Source: Saussurea involucrata
Lineage: Eukaryota; Streptophyta; Magnoliopsida; Asterales; Asteraceae
Direction: 5' to 3'
Length of the DNA: 64,000 nucleotides
Assembly: GCA_033807775.1 (NCBI GenBank)
Contig: CM066327.1
Coordinates: 89,922,295-89,986,294, forward strand
Shown here: positions 22,301-34,254 of the stretch, piece by piece
Position numbering within the stretch: position 1 is the stretch's first letter
Layout of the letters: each line of letters begins with the position of its first letter
The notes under the pieces: generated by a model
Told to the model about the DNA's origin: nothing
Database searches by the model: none
Seen by the model: only the letters and a program-made list of their open reading frames with translations
Made by a program: the position numbers and the translations under genes

Positions 22301-22628
22301 TTTCCAAACGATAACCGCTGAGCACTATCTTCTCCTTTTTGGCAGCGACAAAGCAGAATTCCTTAGTAAAGATTACTTTGTTATCCATGTCGCAAAGCTG
22401 ACTGATGCTTAGAAGATTATGCTTCAGCCCTTCAACATATGCGACTCTTCTGAAGGTTGTTGTACCATTAGAGAGTACACCAAACCCTCGGGTGTGTCCT
22501 TTTCCATTTCCACCGAAAGTCATATAGGGACCCTTCTCTTCCTTATACTCAGTGAGCAGGTTCTTCTTACCAGTCATGTGTCTAGAGCATCCGCTATCGA
22601 GATACAAGATACCCTTCTTAACCTGCAT
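19382..22628 (-). pseudogene. Copy A pol: protease, integrase, reverse transcriptase, RNase H (broken)
   Basis: ATG 22628 follows the gag stop by four codons in the same frame. Protease (LDSGCSRHMTG), the integrase HHCC region and D/D/E residues (HMDLFGP, SDHGTEF, VAERRNRT) and RT with YVDD (about 20286-20297) are all visible. Breaks are TAG at 20823-20825 where the other copies have Gln, a 6-bp loss near 20190 removing two residues from the TYFLGLQ block, a one-base loss near 19898, and a deletion of about 74 bp near 19515 that removes the RNase H stretch after KTKHIEI. The 3' end of pol and the start of the spacer lie next to the copy B insertion. Confidence 0.92.
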
Positions 22629-22640
22629 TACAAAGGAATA

Positions 22641-25024
22641 TTAGTTTGACTTGGGCACCCATTTCATCACGTGTACACACTTGTCAGTGGAGGTAGATGG
22701 AATGGAAGGTTCAACAGTCTTCGCAGCATTTGAAGATTCAGCTTTATTTTCAGTCTTCACTTTGGTTAATTTCTTAACCTCATTGGTCTTCTTTGCTTTG
22801 GGAGCATTGATCTTCACCTTAGCTATCTTTTCAGCTTTGGTGGCTGTAGGTCACTTACTAGCAATATGATTCGTAAGTCCACAGTGATAACATTTCCTAT
22901 AACTAAAAGTAGTTTTAGGACCATTTGCATGCTTAGCCGTTAGTTTTAAATGAGCAGGGCTAGCACAAAGTATACCTTTGGCATGGGAAATGAGAGGAAC
23001 TATCAGTTCTTCAGATTTCTTACCAATTATATCCACTTTAAGTCTAGGAGTAGATCGCTGAATAAATCCAGGGATCTTGTTCTTAGAAGTAGATGGATAA
23101 GTCACTGAAGCTATAGAAGCATTCAGCTTAGGTACATAAGTACCCTTCTGAGGTTTTTGGTTAAAAGCAATTCCTTTACCTTTGTCTTTAGAGACTGAGG
23201 TAGGTTTTGGATAAACAATTTTCTCTTTACCTTTAGAAGTAGAGATTTCCTCAGGGATGGGAGGTTTTGAAGAGGAACACTGAGAAGAGAAAGTGTCAGG
23301 GATAGAGGATACGAACATTCCAAACTTAAGCATGGAACGGTCAGTGGTTGGTTCTAGAGTTTTATCTTTGTAACCAAGACCACGTTTATCACTCAGGGGA
23401 ATCTGAGACTTAATTATCTCAGTGATCGTTGTTGAGGATTTATACCATCAATCAACAGTAGCTTTTTCAGCTTTTAATGCAGCGATAGCTTCTTCGCACT
23501 CGACTTTGACTAGCTGATTGATATGAACTTGATCTTTAAAATCTTCTTCAATTTTAGAAAGCTTTTCTATTTGAAGGTGACAGTTTTTAAGCTGTTCAGC
23601 GAGATCAAGGTTTTGATTTTCAATAACAGTTTTGCCATTCATGGCTTCATATAAACTTCTGGTCACTAGATCGATTTTTCGAAGACTATCAGCTTCATCA
23701 ATATTTAAAATACTGGTAAAGAAGGAAGGTGATACCTTAGTAGCAGAGGTTGAAGTAGAGGGAATGTCATACTTTTCTTCCTCATCTTCAAGTTTGGCTA
23801 TGAGACAGAGATTGGCTTCATCATCATCTTTAGAGTCAGATGATTCTTCTTCGTCAGATGCAGCCCAATCATAGTAAGCCATCAGGCCTTTGCCTTTCTT
23901 CTTAAAGGTTTTCAGCTTTGAATACCTTTCTTTCAGCTTTTTGTATTTTTCATCTCTAGTCCTGGGAGTAAAGTTTTTCTTGGGAAAGTTGAGGATCTAG
24001 AGACTTTCTTTGACCTGCACTCGCTAGCAAAATGTCCTATCTTTTCACAGTTATAGCAAGTAGCAGTAGCCTTATCAACAGGAGTTGATGATCTTGGCTT
24101 ATCAGTAATAGCAAGAGGTTTGTTCTTTCTGAAATTTTTCTTATTGGCAAATCTCCTGAATTTATTAGAAATGAGAGCCATAGATTCATCAAGATCTGAA
24201 GAGTCAGGATCTGATGAACATTCAGAGTTATTCTCCAGCTCAGTGATAGTGATAGTCGATCGCTGAGTGGTAGGTGACTCTGAGATTAAAGCAACAGGGG
24301 TGCTTTTGGAATCTTTTACAAGATTCTTCTTAAGATGACTCGATTGCTCATGATTAAGCATCGTGCCATATAAGATAGAAAGAGTCATGGATTTTAGATC
24401 CTTTGATAGCTTGAGACACATTGAATAACTGTCCCAGCTTTCAGGTAAACATTCTAAGAACTTTGTCAGTACTTCAAAGTTAGAATATTCCTTACCAACA
24501 GTTTTTAGATCTATTATTAAGCAGTTAAAACGTTGGTGTACTTCAGAGAGATATTCATTCTTACCACAAATGAAGCTTTCGTATTGTCTTACCAGGTTGA
24601 TCTTACGTGAGTCCTGGACTTCAGATGTACCTTCATACTGAACACAGATTGTGTCCCACATAGCTTTGGAGGTTTTCAGGTTCATGATGGAATGGTAGAC
24701 TTCGTCAGGAAGAGCCATGGAAAGAATGGATCTGGATTTAGTGTCGATAGCCACTTTCTTCTTATCTTCATCAGTCCACATATGAATTTCCTTGGGAAAC
24801 AACCTTTCTGGAATAGCAGCTCTATTCTCAGCGGCTGGAACTTCAGGATCAATTCTAACATGAATATATGGGCCGTTTTCAAGATAGTAAGGCATAGTAG
24901 GGTCTACACCTTCTAAGAAGAGAATCATCCTATTTTTCCACAGATTAAAGTTATCTCTGGAGAATCTAGGGGGTTTTCCAAGAGAACCGTTGTCAATATA
25001 GTTAGTGTTTGTGTTGGTAGCCAT
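22641..25024 (-). pseudogene. Copy A gag (broken)
   Basis: ATG 25024 (MATNTNTNYIDNGS) is taken as the start. Open frame extends 50 codons further upstream, but that part is LTR/PBS sequence. The first zinc knuckle CYNCEKIGHFASEC is complete, unlike in copy B. A one-base loss near 23986 shifts the frame; TGA at 23448-23450 replaces a Gly codon; TAA at 22851-22853 falls inside the second zinc knuckle. The terminal TAA (22641-22643) is shared with copy B and lies in frame with pol. The protein would form the capsid-like shell and bind the element RNA. Confidence 0.9.
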
Positions 25025-25091
25025 TTTAAGAAATAGCAAGGAAGAAGAGATTAGTATAGATAAGATCTTGTTTATGAGATTAAACAAATCT

Positions 25092-25103
25092 GCTCTGATA
25101 CCA
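25092..25103 (-). other. Copy A primer binding site (initiator tRNA-Met)
   Basis: The minus strand reads TGGTATCAGAGC two bases from the 5' LTR, the same as in copy B. It sets the direction of copy A. Confidence 0.95.
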
Positions 25104-25105
25104 CT

Positions 25106-26064
25106 TGTTGGTCCCGAAGGGTTATACAAGTTTGTAGAAGGGGGGGGGGGGGGGGGGGTTGAATACAAACACAAGATTTTTACTTTCTAAATTGTTTATT
25201 GATATAATCAAACAATTTACAACTTGTTGCGGAACAAGATTAACGATTAACCTAATCTAAACAAGTTAAGAACACTAAGTTTCTTGCACTAGAAATAAGA
25301 TAGAAAGGAGATAAGAATATTACGAATAATATTCTAACACTAAGAGAGAAAGAAGAAGATGGCCGAACACTTCAATTATGAAGTAGGGTTCTTCTTTATA
25401 TACTGCATGCATTTAATGCATGGCAGTGTTACTTTACACATGGCAGCAACTGAGTGGTTGCATGTTTTGACCTTTGTAGACAACCTTAGTAGCCGCATGG
25501 TGCACAGTATAGAATCAGAGTTTGTTGTACGATTCTAGACAGAAGGGAGGTCCGTTCTGACATTTCGTACGGAGACGTGCAAGGGGATAGACAAAAGTAA
25601 CTTGTAGAGTAGACCTCATGATCAGCGTTCGTTGAACAGTTCTTTATCAGCGAATGATAAAGCTCAGCGATTGCTGAAGTCTTCTACTTGATACTTCACG
25701 TTGAGTGGACAGGTCTTTCTTCGCTGATATCCGCATCAGTTCATTAGTAGACTTGTCGCTGGTTCTTGGGCTTGATCTTCGACTTCAGCGTAGAACCTTT
25801 GTTGACGTGAAACTTGTCTTCAGGGATCATAAGTAAACAACTAAACTATCAGCGATCATCACAGAGACTGAACAGGCTCAGAGCTATTGGATGAACAGTG
25901 TTCGCTGAATGTCTAATCTAGAGAGTGAGAGTTCTATCAGCAGTACTGTAAAGTCCTAGTACTTATCAGCGATAGTGAAACTCTAATACATATTGTTTAC
26001 TTACAATTTTTATTAAGTGTTTAAGAGAGGGTCATTATCAAATCACTGAGGGTTTGGATCAACA
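25106..26064 (-). repeat. Copy A 5' LTR
   Basis: 959 bp, TGTTGGTCCCG to GGATCAACA in plus-strand view, followed by the TSD TGACA (26065-26069). It contains a run of 19 G (25140-25158) where the partner LTR has 6. Otherwise the two differ by about 18 substitutions and one base of length by eye. Confidence 0.95.
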
Positions 26065-26069
26065 TGACA

Positions 26070-26390
26070 TATATATCAGCTAATGGTAGCGGCAGGGCTC
26101 CTCGGGTATGAGCGTGAGCCAAGGGTCGAGAGATAGCATTTTTGGAGTTTGATAGCCATGGCGTTACATTGGTTGAATAGAAACTTTTGTTGGGAGATAT
26201 GGACACCCGTCTTTAATCTAAATTTGTTTTAGTTTAGATTAGTAGGTTGTCTACAATTATCTTTTAATCTTTTAGGTTTCTAAATGCTATACTATTCTTC
26301 CCCTCTTTGGGTGATTTATTTCATAGAAGTTATGTCGTATTCCACATTTATTCAGGTTTAAATTTACCCCTATTTTTAGGGTGTTATACA
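26070..26390. repeat. Right part of the diverged gypsy-like LTR split by copy A
   Basis: Continues 1-598 after the copy A insertion. The end (GGGTGATTTATTTCAT, then TTTAAATTTACC, then TTTTTAGGGTGTTA) closely resembles 32860-32936. The region between, including TTTAGATTAGT, is also alignable to 32690-32860. This pairing suggests two LTR ends of one old element. Confidence 0.55.
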
Positions 26391-27342
26391 ATATTATATT
26401 CCTTAGAACGATCGAGGCTATGGGAATAGAAAAGGCTGAAATCGTACGACGGTCGACCATTTTGGTCAGTTTTAATGGCGACATGAGTAGCAATGTTGGT
26501 GAAGTTGTACTCCCCATCTATGAGATATGCATCAACAAGCAGAAGAAGTTTACCATCGTTAGTTGTTCTTCGACCTACAACTTAATCCTTGGGCGACCAT
26601 GGATTCACGACATGAAGGCGGTTTCGTCGAAGTATCATCAGACGATGAAGTTTCCAACTCCTTGGGGCGTTCAAGAAATCAAAAGGAGCAGAAGACCGCT
26701 CGTGACTGTTACAAGACATTGTTAAAACCCCGAAAGAGCATCATCTAGAAATTGCAATTCCATTATGACTCTAGAACCATTCACGACTACCAGTTAGATG
26801 AAGTCGTCCTTAACCAGAGCAAGCCTGACCAATCCATATTTGTGGGGGCAACGCTAGATCCCGTCATCAAGACGAAGATGATTCAACTTTTGAAAAGGAA
26901 AGTCGACTGTTTCGCCTAGACGCACGGAGATATGGTCGGCATACCGCATAGATCCCAACATCATTTCTCGCAAGCTCAATATCGACCCCTCGTTTAAACC
27001 AATCAAGCAGACGTGTCGTAAGTTTGCTCCTGAACGGAATAAGGTGATCAATGACGAGGTCTATAACCTATTGAATACTAGAAAAATCAGAATGGTGAAG
27101 TATCTAGACTGGCTAGCCAATGTTGTGGTCATCCAAAAAAAAGAATGGAAAATGGCAAGTCTGCATCGATTTCACAGACCTTAACAAGGCATGTCCTACA
27201 GATACGTTCCCACTGCCTCGCGTTGACGCAATGGCCGATGCAACTGCTGGACATGAGTTCTTGATGTTCATGGACACTTATTATGGCTATAGTCGAATTC
27301 TAATACATCTTGACGACCAGGAAAGACAGTTGTTTGGGTAAA
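26391..27342 (+). pseudogene. Ty3/gypsy pol remnant: protease and start of reverse transcriptase
   Basis: The part at 26410-26725 reads as a gypsy-type protease region (LVSFNGDMSSNVGEVVLPIY, then LILGRPWIHDMKAVSS, then KFPTPWGVQEI), typical of Athila/Tat-like elements. After stops and frame changes, 26860-27342 gives RT motifs such as LDWLANVVVIQKK and VCIDFTDLNKACPTDTFPLP. It ends abruptly at a stop at 27340-27342 before the catalytic YLDD region, and no gag precedes it. It is therefore an internally deleted, dead element. Both blocks read on the plus strand, the same direction as the pair of LTR ends would imply. Confidence 0.8.
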
Positions 27343-27909
27343 AAATGTCAAAGTCTCAATCGATTCCTACGACAGAATATATCTTTAGAGTATATCCCAA
27401 CGACCAAAGACAATGGAACCTATGGTCGTCACCTTAAGTAATCGTCGACACTTAACTAGCAATGAAGGATGTCCAAACCATCATTCGTCAATATCTGACG
27501 ACCGTCATAAGTTTCCTTACGATTCCTGTTCACTAACGTACGAAAAACGTTTCTTTTAATTATTTAAATGTAGGTCTCATCAATTAATGCTTCAACGGAT
27601 ATAAGTGAAGATAATCATCAAGATCATTAAAGGAAAGGACCGTTATTCACACGGACACTTTATGTTGGAAATGTAAATGGTCATTGAATAACCTTTATAT
27701 GGATTTAATGCATTAAAATGTCATTTATGCAAGGAAGACATTTTGTGGAATTATTTATGAAAATTATAAGTGTGATTATAGTTTTGTCACAATGTAATTA
27801 TGATAAGCCTTAGACTATTACTAATGGATACAAAGGTATAAGAGTCAGCTTATTTTGGGATGTTTTCCGATTTGTAACTAGTTGAGACATTGGGTTCTCG
27901 AAGACAACT
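27343..27909. other. Unassigned stretch
   Basis: No gene, RNA or clear repeat is seen. It may be the start of the second gypsy-like LTR or leftover internal sequence, but I cannot align it to 1-598 with confidence. The last eight bases (27902-27909) are the TSD of the following hAT element. Confidence 0.3.
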
Positions 27910-28329
27910 CATGGGCGGACCTAGGTAAGAGCATACGGTGGCACGTGCCACTGTATTGTTTCTCCGTCGTAAAGTAAAAAAAATTAGGTCCGTGAAAGGT
28001 GCAACCGTATCAATTTGATTTGTGCCACCATATATATTTTGAAACCACAACAAAGACACAAGTTTACCTTGGTAGAGTTGGTTTGGAAGGCTTTTATTTT
28101 ATTCAAGACCCAAGTTCAAGTCTTGTTAGAGACATTTTTGTAGTTTTTAGTTTCATTTTACTATGTTTCTTAAAAAATTGTCATAATGGGACTTGAACTT
28201 GAGACCTTAAGTTTGAAAAACAAGGAACTAACCACTAGACCAATATTAATTTTGTGAAAAATATCTTTATATTTGTTTATTATAGTTAAATGGTGCCACC
28301 GTTTGAAAAAAAAATTGGGTCCGCCCCTG
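27910..28329. mobile_element. hAT-type MITE
   Basis: 420 bp flanked by an exact 8-bp duplication AGACAACT (27902-27909 and 28330-28337), the size used by hAT transposases. Ends are CATGGGCGGACCTAGG on the left and, reverse-complemented on the right, CAGGGGCGGACCCA; this matches the common plant hAT terminus CAGGGGCGGA. It has no transposase reading frame, so it is a non-autonomous element. It lies within the old gypsy-like LTR. Confidence 0.9.
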
Positions 28330-28337
28330 AGACAACT

Positions 28338-28614
28338 TGCTACGGTAATCCTAGTGAATGAGTATGACTAGGATCATCGGTTGCCCTCCCCCACATCTAT
28401 ATACGAGCCGGCGACCTCGTGGCCATTGATCCTAGTATGAGCTCACTAACTTGAAAAATAACTTAGTTTTGTGTTCCGCTGCAATCCTTGGAAATCAGGT
28501 ATCCCCCGTCATCATAAGATGTTTTTTGGACCGTATGGTTCCTATGTGATTTATATTAAAATGAAACTTACTTCATATTCTTGGAAAAACAACTAGTGTT
28601 GATTTATTCTTCTT

Positions 28615-28616
<2 letters not shown>
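28338..28616. repeat. Fragment of the second gypsy-like LTR
   Basis: Resembles 360-540 in its middle part (TTTTGTGTTC, later CCCCCGTCAT and a GGACC...GGT block). It is followed by a TA microsatellite that holds the Helitron, and resumes at 32561 with TGTTTGTTCTCACTAGAC. No gene is present. Confidence 0.45.

Positions 28617-28652
<36 letters not shown>
28617..28652. repeat. TA microsatellite, left of Helitron
   Basis: Perfect (TA)n run. The matching run continues at 32509-32560 on the other side of the Helitron, so the Helitron entered between A and T of this array. Confidence 0.9.
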
Positions 28653-28655
<3 letters not shown>

Positions 28656-31600
28656 ATACTATCTTATAATACATTTAACCCCCAAACTCTTAAAAACAAC
28701 CCATCAAGCTATATGTACCACCCTCTAATGCATCATTACTTAAATTTTAAGAGAGAGAAAGTCCTCTTTTAAAACCCACGTGACATCCGATCGAACCCAC
28801 CGTTACTTCTCTTTTTGAAATGACTCCTCGGTTACTTCTCTTTTTGAAAATTGCAAAGTCTCCTCGTCTCCTTCCACCGATTATAAGCATGGCTTCAGAA
28901 TCATTTAGGGTTCTTCATCATCGACTTAGGGTTCTTCATCGTCTCACAGGTACGATTTAGGGTTCTTCCAAATCTCACATAATTTTTTAAATCGGTTGTT
29001 CTTCATCTTCTTAGATTCTCGGTTTTTCTGGGTTTATTCTGGGGTTTTTCTTCATCTTCTTAGATTCTTGAAATCGGTCGTTCTTCATCATCTTTTTGTT
29101 TTTGTGTTTATATGTGAATCTGCAGGCTTTTAGTTTTTGTTTGGCTCTGCAGGCTTTTCTCCAAGATCGCTATTTTGGGTAATCATCTTTCTTTTATTTG
29201 TTTACTTCATATCTAAATTGGTGTTAGTGTTTGCTGCTTACGAATTTACCCATTTTTATGATTTACTTCATATCTAAAGGATTTGTGGGTTTTTTAGAAA
29301 CAAAGTGTTCTCGGTTTTTCTGGGATTTTTCTTCATCTTCTTAGATTCTTGAAATCGGTTGTTCTTCATAATCTTTTTGTTTTTCTGTTTATATGTGAAT
29401 ATGCAGGCTTTTGGTTTTTGTTTGGCTCTACAGGCTTTTCTCCAAGATCGCTATTTTGGGTAATCATCTTTCTTTTATTTGTTTTATTCATATCTAAATT
29501 GGTGTTAGTGTTTGTTTACTTCATATCTAAATTACATGGACATTCTTGCATCTGTTGTACGTTAATCATTTCCAGTAATGCTTGTTCAGATTGTTTTGCT
29601 ATATTCAGATTGTTTTGTTCTACAACGGGAAATAATCAAATTCTGAAGGAGCCTCCACCAATGGAAGCATTGCCAAGCAGATTAGTCTTATGGCTGGTCT
29701 AATGTTGGGAAGAAGATTAGTTTTTTGGATTTGAATAATTTGGAGGCGTAAAGAGGTTTCTTATCACCGTCAGGGTTTCACGGTTTCATCTCAGGGAGCA
29801 GGAAGATGAGGGGTGCCAAGCACAACCATCAGAGAGATTTCATTCTCGAAAGAGGTGCAACATGGAAACATCGTCAGGTAATTCTCATACTCACTGCTAC
29901 CCTAGAGTTAATTAAGGTATTTAAAGGGGTATTTGTGGTATTGATGCAACTTATAGTTGATGGATTGAGGTATTTTTAAAGTTTTTTTTGCTTGGGTCCG
30001 AGGGATTTTTAAAGGTTTTTTTTTATCGATTTTGAGTCACTTTTCGTTTTTTTGGTTGACAACCCAGTTCCTATCATTTCATCTTTAAAATTGCTGCAAA
30101 TATCCAAATGCTCTCTAATATATTGAATGTTAATGCCACCTGTTGCACATTTATCTTCCAAAACATGGCACTTTGATTCAGTGTCGTTTGAAGCAACAGG
30201 GTTGTAATTTTTGTATGTTGTTGGTATGCAAGGTTGTGACTCAACCCTCGAGTACGAACTTCAAGATTTTCAACCATCATCCGAAACCGGTAAGCACTTA
30301 CGAGTGAAAGTGTTTAGTAAACGACCCATTAGATTCCACAAATAAAGATCGTCTTCTTTTATGTACTCATCCTGATAGAAAACATCACTTGGGAAATGTT
30401 AGTGTTGGCAACTTATACAGCCATCTGTAACAAAACCAAATTCTCTATGTTGATTGTGTACACATATACAGGCTATGTTTTTTTTATGAACTCGATCGAT
30501 TCTCATGAGTTTTGTTTTAAGCCTCTTATTGTTTAAAAAGGGTTATGTCCACTTCTCTTTTGCAGTAAGCTTTTTGTGGGTTCCTGAAGTAAATATCAAA
30601 TTAAAGACACCGATGTTGTAGAAACTACAAAAACCTGATGGTAGAACATGAGTTTTAGCAAAAAAAAAGGCCATGTTTTTGTTTCCTTTCTTATACACAG
30701 GGTTGAGTTTAATTAAACGAGAGATCGTTCGAATGGACCAACGATCTTCATAACAGATATGGTGATGCAATTACTAAACTTGGTGGCTTGATAGTTGGTC
30801 TCTGTATTTCTATTCATAATTAATCTTCCTTGACTATAATTAAATTGTTTTAGAAAAAAGTGATTATAATATGAGTTGGTTTAAAATTTAAACTTGCGGG
30901 TATTCTTTTTGTTGAAATTAAATGATTCAATTATGGGTATCGGTTTTCTTATACCATCTCACATCCATTTGATTCTCGAGAAACTATGTTTTTGTTATAA
31001 AATTCATTAAAATGTGATAGCATAAAGTTTAATTTGCTATGATGTTTGGGAAATTGTGCAAAGGCTTTGAGTCCTATGTATCTAAAAGAGAATGTGAAAA
31101 AAATTGATAGCCGTGTATCCCATCTGATGGCACCATCTAATTAATTCATTTGCTTTTCCCCCAAAACTGTTTTACATGGATTTGTTTTGGTTTCTAATCC
31201 TTTTGGTTGAGATGCATTCACTTGATTCAGTTTACAAGAACCCTAAAATTTCTAACTTTGTGCTTATGTAGTGTAGATTGTTATTTGCTATGAATCTTCA
31301 TATGTATCTTGGTACTTACAAACAAATAGTCGTTTAATCTTTGCTATGAATCTTCACAGGTTGAAGACCCATCAGATGACTAGATTGATGGAGAAGTGTC
31401 ATAGATAAAGGGAGAGGAAGTTGTGATCTGAACTACAAATGGGAAGAAAGTAAGTTGATATTCTAAAAACTACAAGGGGTGCACCTAAACCATTAAAATT
31501 TATGGCTCTCTTGTTACATTGCTGTCTATAGAGTTTGCTATCTTTGTTTTTAATCTATTAAAATTTTTGTTTTTTTTTCTTTTTTTTTCTTTTTTGTTGA

Positions 31601-32507
31601 GTAAATTTGATTTCTGAAGTCATTTGCTAAGTTGTTTGATTGAGATATTATTACCATTCAGATATTATTAAAGTTTGATTCTCTAAATTTCTGTATGATT
31701 TTCTTTTTAGTTTTTTCTTATGGAACGGGCTCTAAGAGGATTGGTTTGGTTCACTTGGTTGTTCCTAATCCTTCATGTTATTCCTTTAAATTTGAAGGCA
31801 TTATATTGAAGGCATCATAAGTGAAGATTCTCATGAACAAGAGTTCACATCTTAGATTCCACAGCTCGGACAGAAAATTCAAATGGTGAACAAAATTTTC
31901 AAGGTTTTGGAACCGTTGGTATCATTTGCCACCATTTTGGTTGGTAGGCTAAGATTCTTAATCATCCATGTCTAAAAGAATTGTTTGTTTATATTTAAAT
32001 GGTCAAAACAATGGTAATATCTACTTCTTTTCATGGTCAAAACAATAGTTGCTTTTCACTTAAATTGTTGAACCACCATGACTTGAGAGCCCTGTACCAT
32101 ATATACAACCATAGATGATGGCTGATATATTGGTAATGGAACTAGAAATTTTGAAAAGAGCAACAGTGATTTGAAATTTTGATTAAAATCTCATATGGCA
32201 TCTCCAACCTAGCTACTAAAAAACACCAAAAATGGTGGATCTTTTGAAACTTCAACAGCACACTAAAAACCACAAAAACATCTTTATTAGTGATCAAGGC
32301 CAATGAGTCCAAGATCATGTAGAATGATCTCAAAACCCGACACAAATTTTGTAATGTGATGGTTTTATATTGTATTTTGAATGTGACGACAAAAAATGAA
32401 GTTTATGGTTTTCACATGCATGCTTTTACATTAGTTTGTTTTTATTTTTTGTTTATGTTTTACAAGAAAATTTTCATATCCCGCCGCATTGCGCGGGTAT
32501 GCTGCTA

Positions 32508-32508
<1 letters not shown>
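28653..32508 (+). mobile_element. Non-autonomous Helitron
   Basis: The 5' end TCTATACTATCTTATAAT and the 3' end CTAG preceded by a GC-rich hairpin (CCCGC-CGCATT-GCGGG at about 32480-32496) fit plant Helitrons, which insert between A and T without target duplication; here the host dinucleotides are A|T of a TA array. It is 3,856 bp. No Rep/helicase domain is seen. The interior is AT-rich with gene-like features: an ATG-containing 5' stretch at 28880-28950, a possible exon ending CGTCAG|GTAATT near 29880, and pyrimidine-rich tracts. No captured gene is recognised. Confidence 0.85.
29018..29514. repeat. Imperfect tandem duplication inside the Helitron
   Basis: 29018-29234 and 29310-29514 are near copies (period about 291 bp), both running from CTCGGTTTTTCTGGG through CTTCATCTTCTTAGATTCTTG and GGCTTTTCTCCAAGATCGC to GGTGTTAGTGTTTG. 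The second copy contains a 117-codon open frame (29349-29702) that I do not regard as a gene. Confidence 0.85.
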
Positions 32509-32563
<55 letters not shown>

Positions 32564-32936
32564 GTTTGTTCTCACTAGACGTAAAGTCTAACAATTTTTT
32601 TCTCAAATGACATGTATATTAGGTTCCGTTAGCAGCGGGGCTCACAAGGTTTGAGGGATGACCATTTTAGCCGATAGTGGCAACTGTTGGAAATAGTCTT
32701 TTGGGAGCTTGGCGTACATAAATGGATAAATAAATACCTTTTGGGAAATTGTGTTGACAATTGTTTTAATATAGACCGAAATAGTTTAGATTAGTGACTT
32801 GTCAATTATTATTTCGATTCATAGATTTGTAAACGTTATTACTATTTCCCCGTTTTGGGTGATTTTTTTCATATGAAATGTTATGATTTCGTCATTATTC
32901 AGATTTAAATTTACCTCTATTTTTAGGGGTGTTACA
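32509..32936. repeat. TA microsatellite (to about 32560) and end of the second gypsy-like LTR
   Basis: The TA array continues from 28652. From 32561 the sequence resembles 548-598 and then 26200-26390, closing at GGGGTGTTACA. These are the 3' portions of the two old LTRs. Divergence is high compared with the copia LTR pairs, so this is an old insertion. Confidence 0.5.
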
Positions 32937-33709
32937 ATATGTGTCGCACTTTTGTTTGTCCTCAATTCTCAACAGAAGTAGGTTTGCATCTAAACTTTGT
33001 TGGAATACAGGAGTCATACATGCAACGGAAATAAACTGTATTCCTCCATAGATCCATACGAAACATAGTAGGATAGGTGTTTCAAAATTTTACCAATTAC
33101 GAATAGTAGCCCTTTGATGTCGTGTTTGTCTGTCTGAATCGTAGCAACGACACTCTGTCAGTCGCCTCCTCGGTATCCTCGCAAATATCTCTGGTGAAAC
33201 GACCGGTGAGAATCGCGGATAAAATTTCCTAGTGAAATTGCTAATTAACCCCTCGATGAAAACTCTTGATAACCCACCACAAAAATGGTAGGTTCGCTTA
33301 TTTTTGCTTCTTCACATTCTAATTTCGAGTCGCATTAGCTATTACTCCTTCATGTGTTTCTCGTAGTTTGATTTTGGGGTTTAAATTTGGGTTTGATCCA
33401 TTTAAGTTTTGATTTTGACCGAATTTGTAAAAAAATCACTTTTATATGTTGTAGATAATTTGGGTTTTTAATTGTGTTTGTATATTGTACTTTTGTTTGG
33501 ATTTTTTTGATGGTGAAGCCCTGAAAGATGTAGTCGGAGAAGGAGAAGACGTAGGGCGAATGGGGTTGGGACAAGTGGCATAGTCTTAGTAGATGAAAGC
33601 AAAATATTTTATACTTTTTAAAGTCAAACGAAAACAAAAGCTCAAAAAAAAAGACTAGTAAGGCGGTCACCCTAACCTATTCTTTTACTTGAAATTAGTG
33701 ATATGGACG
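32937..33709. other. Intergenic stretch, nothing recognised
   Basis: Contains AT-rich and mixed sequence without convincing coding frames. The 106-codon minus frame at 33350-33670 is low-complexity (Phe/Lys-rich) and not supported. It may hold old retroelement sequence, but no motif allows a call. Confidence 0.3.
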
Positions 33710-34060
33710 TAAGTGCATCTCCAATGTAATTCTTTATTTATAGACTAAAAAATGGATAATGTGTTATGTTTTCTTTAATTTATTACTTTATTTCAAGTAT
33801 ATTATTTTTTATTTTGATTACATATATTTTCAATAATACCCTTATATTTTTTTTTATAAAGTGTATCCTTATATTTTTTTATTTTCACAATAACCTTATA
33901 TTTATTAACTTTATCAGGTTAGTTTAGCGACATTATAATTTATATTTAATTCCGCATTAAATTATCAAAAAACAAATTTCATTAAATAAAACTGTTACAT
34001 TTTCACCACACATTTAAAATTAAAATACATAAACATTTAATCGGAATTAACAAATCTTTC

Positions 34061-34171
34061 TCATAAATGATCAACTAACGCATCCTGAAGTGCAAAGTGA
34101 ACTTCTTTATCCTTAATTTGTCTATATCGAGCCACATATTGTTGGAATCCATCATTATCATTTGTCATCAT
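34061..34171 (-). pseudogene. Harbinger transposase C-terminal remnant
   Basis: 36 codons with the block VARYRQIKDKEVHFALQDALVDHL, then a stop. This resembles the C-terminus of plant HARBI1-like nucleases (R-Y-R-x-I-x-D-K...L-x-x-D-L-I-E-H-I/L). The catalytic DDE part is absent. It sits head-to-head with the ORF1 remnant, as expected for Harbinger's divergent gene pair. Confidence 0.55.
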
Positions 34172-34254
34172 TTCGACCTATATATAGTTTTATATTTCTC
34201 TTCACAACAAAGTGCATGATATTTTCTCAAATCTGATTTCTAGTTTAAACCAAC

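Larger units (their letters stand above)
599..26064 (-). mobile_element. SIRE/Maximus-like Ty1-copia retrotransposon copy A (full length, split by copy B)
   Basis: Read on the minus strand the order is 5' LTR (25106-26064), PBS, gag, pol, spacer, 3' gene, PPT, 3' LTR (599-1545). TSDs TGACA flank it. The 12.8 kb copy B lies inside it at 6567-19376; without that, copy A is about 12.65 kb. Order PR-INT-RT-RNaseH marks Ty1/copia. The large size, two gag zinc knuckles and a long extra gene after pol are hallmarks of the SIRE/Maximus lineage. By eye the two LTRs differ at about 18 positions, so the insertion is fairly young. Coding regions carry several stops and frameshifts, so it is now defective. 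Confidence 0.93.

Noticed and set aside
25025..25174. A 50-codon N-terminal extension of copy A gag
   Set aside because: It covers the LTR, PBS and leader, and depends on the length of the G run; copy B has no such extension.
28180..28250. tRNA-like text (GGACTTGAAC ... CCACTAGACC) inside the hAT MITE
   Set aside because: Resembles tRNA box words, but no cloverleaf can be drawn and such text is common in hAT MITEs of plants.
28581..28772. Frame with a Tyr-Ile repeat over the TA microsatellite
   Set aside because: Translation of a simple repeat across the Helitron border.
29349..29702. 117-codon plus-strand frame in the Helitron
   Set aside because: Lies in a tandem duplication; the other copy does not keep the frame; low-complexity Phe/Val/Leu.
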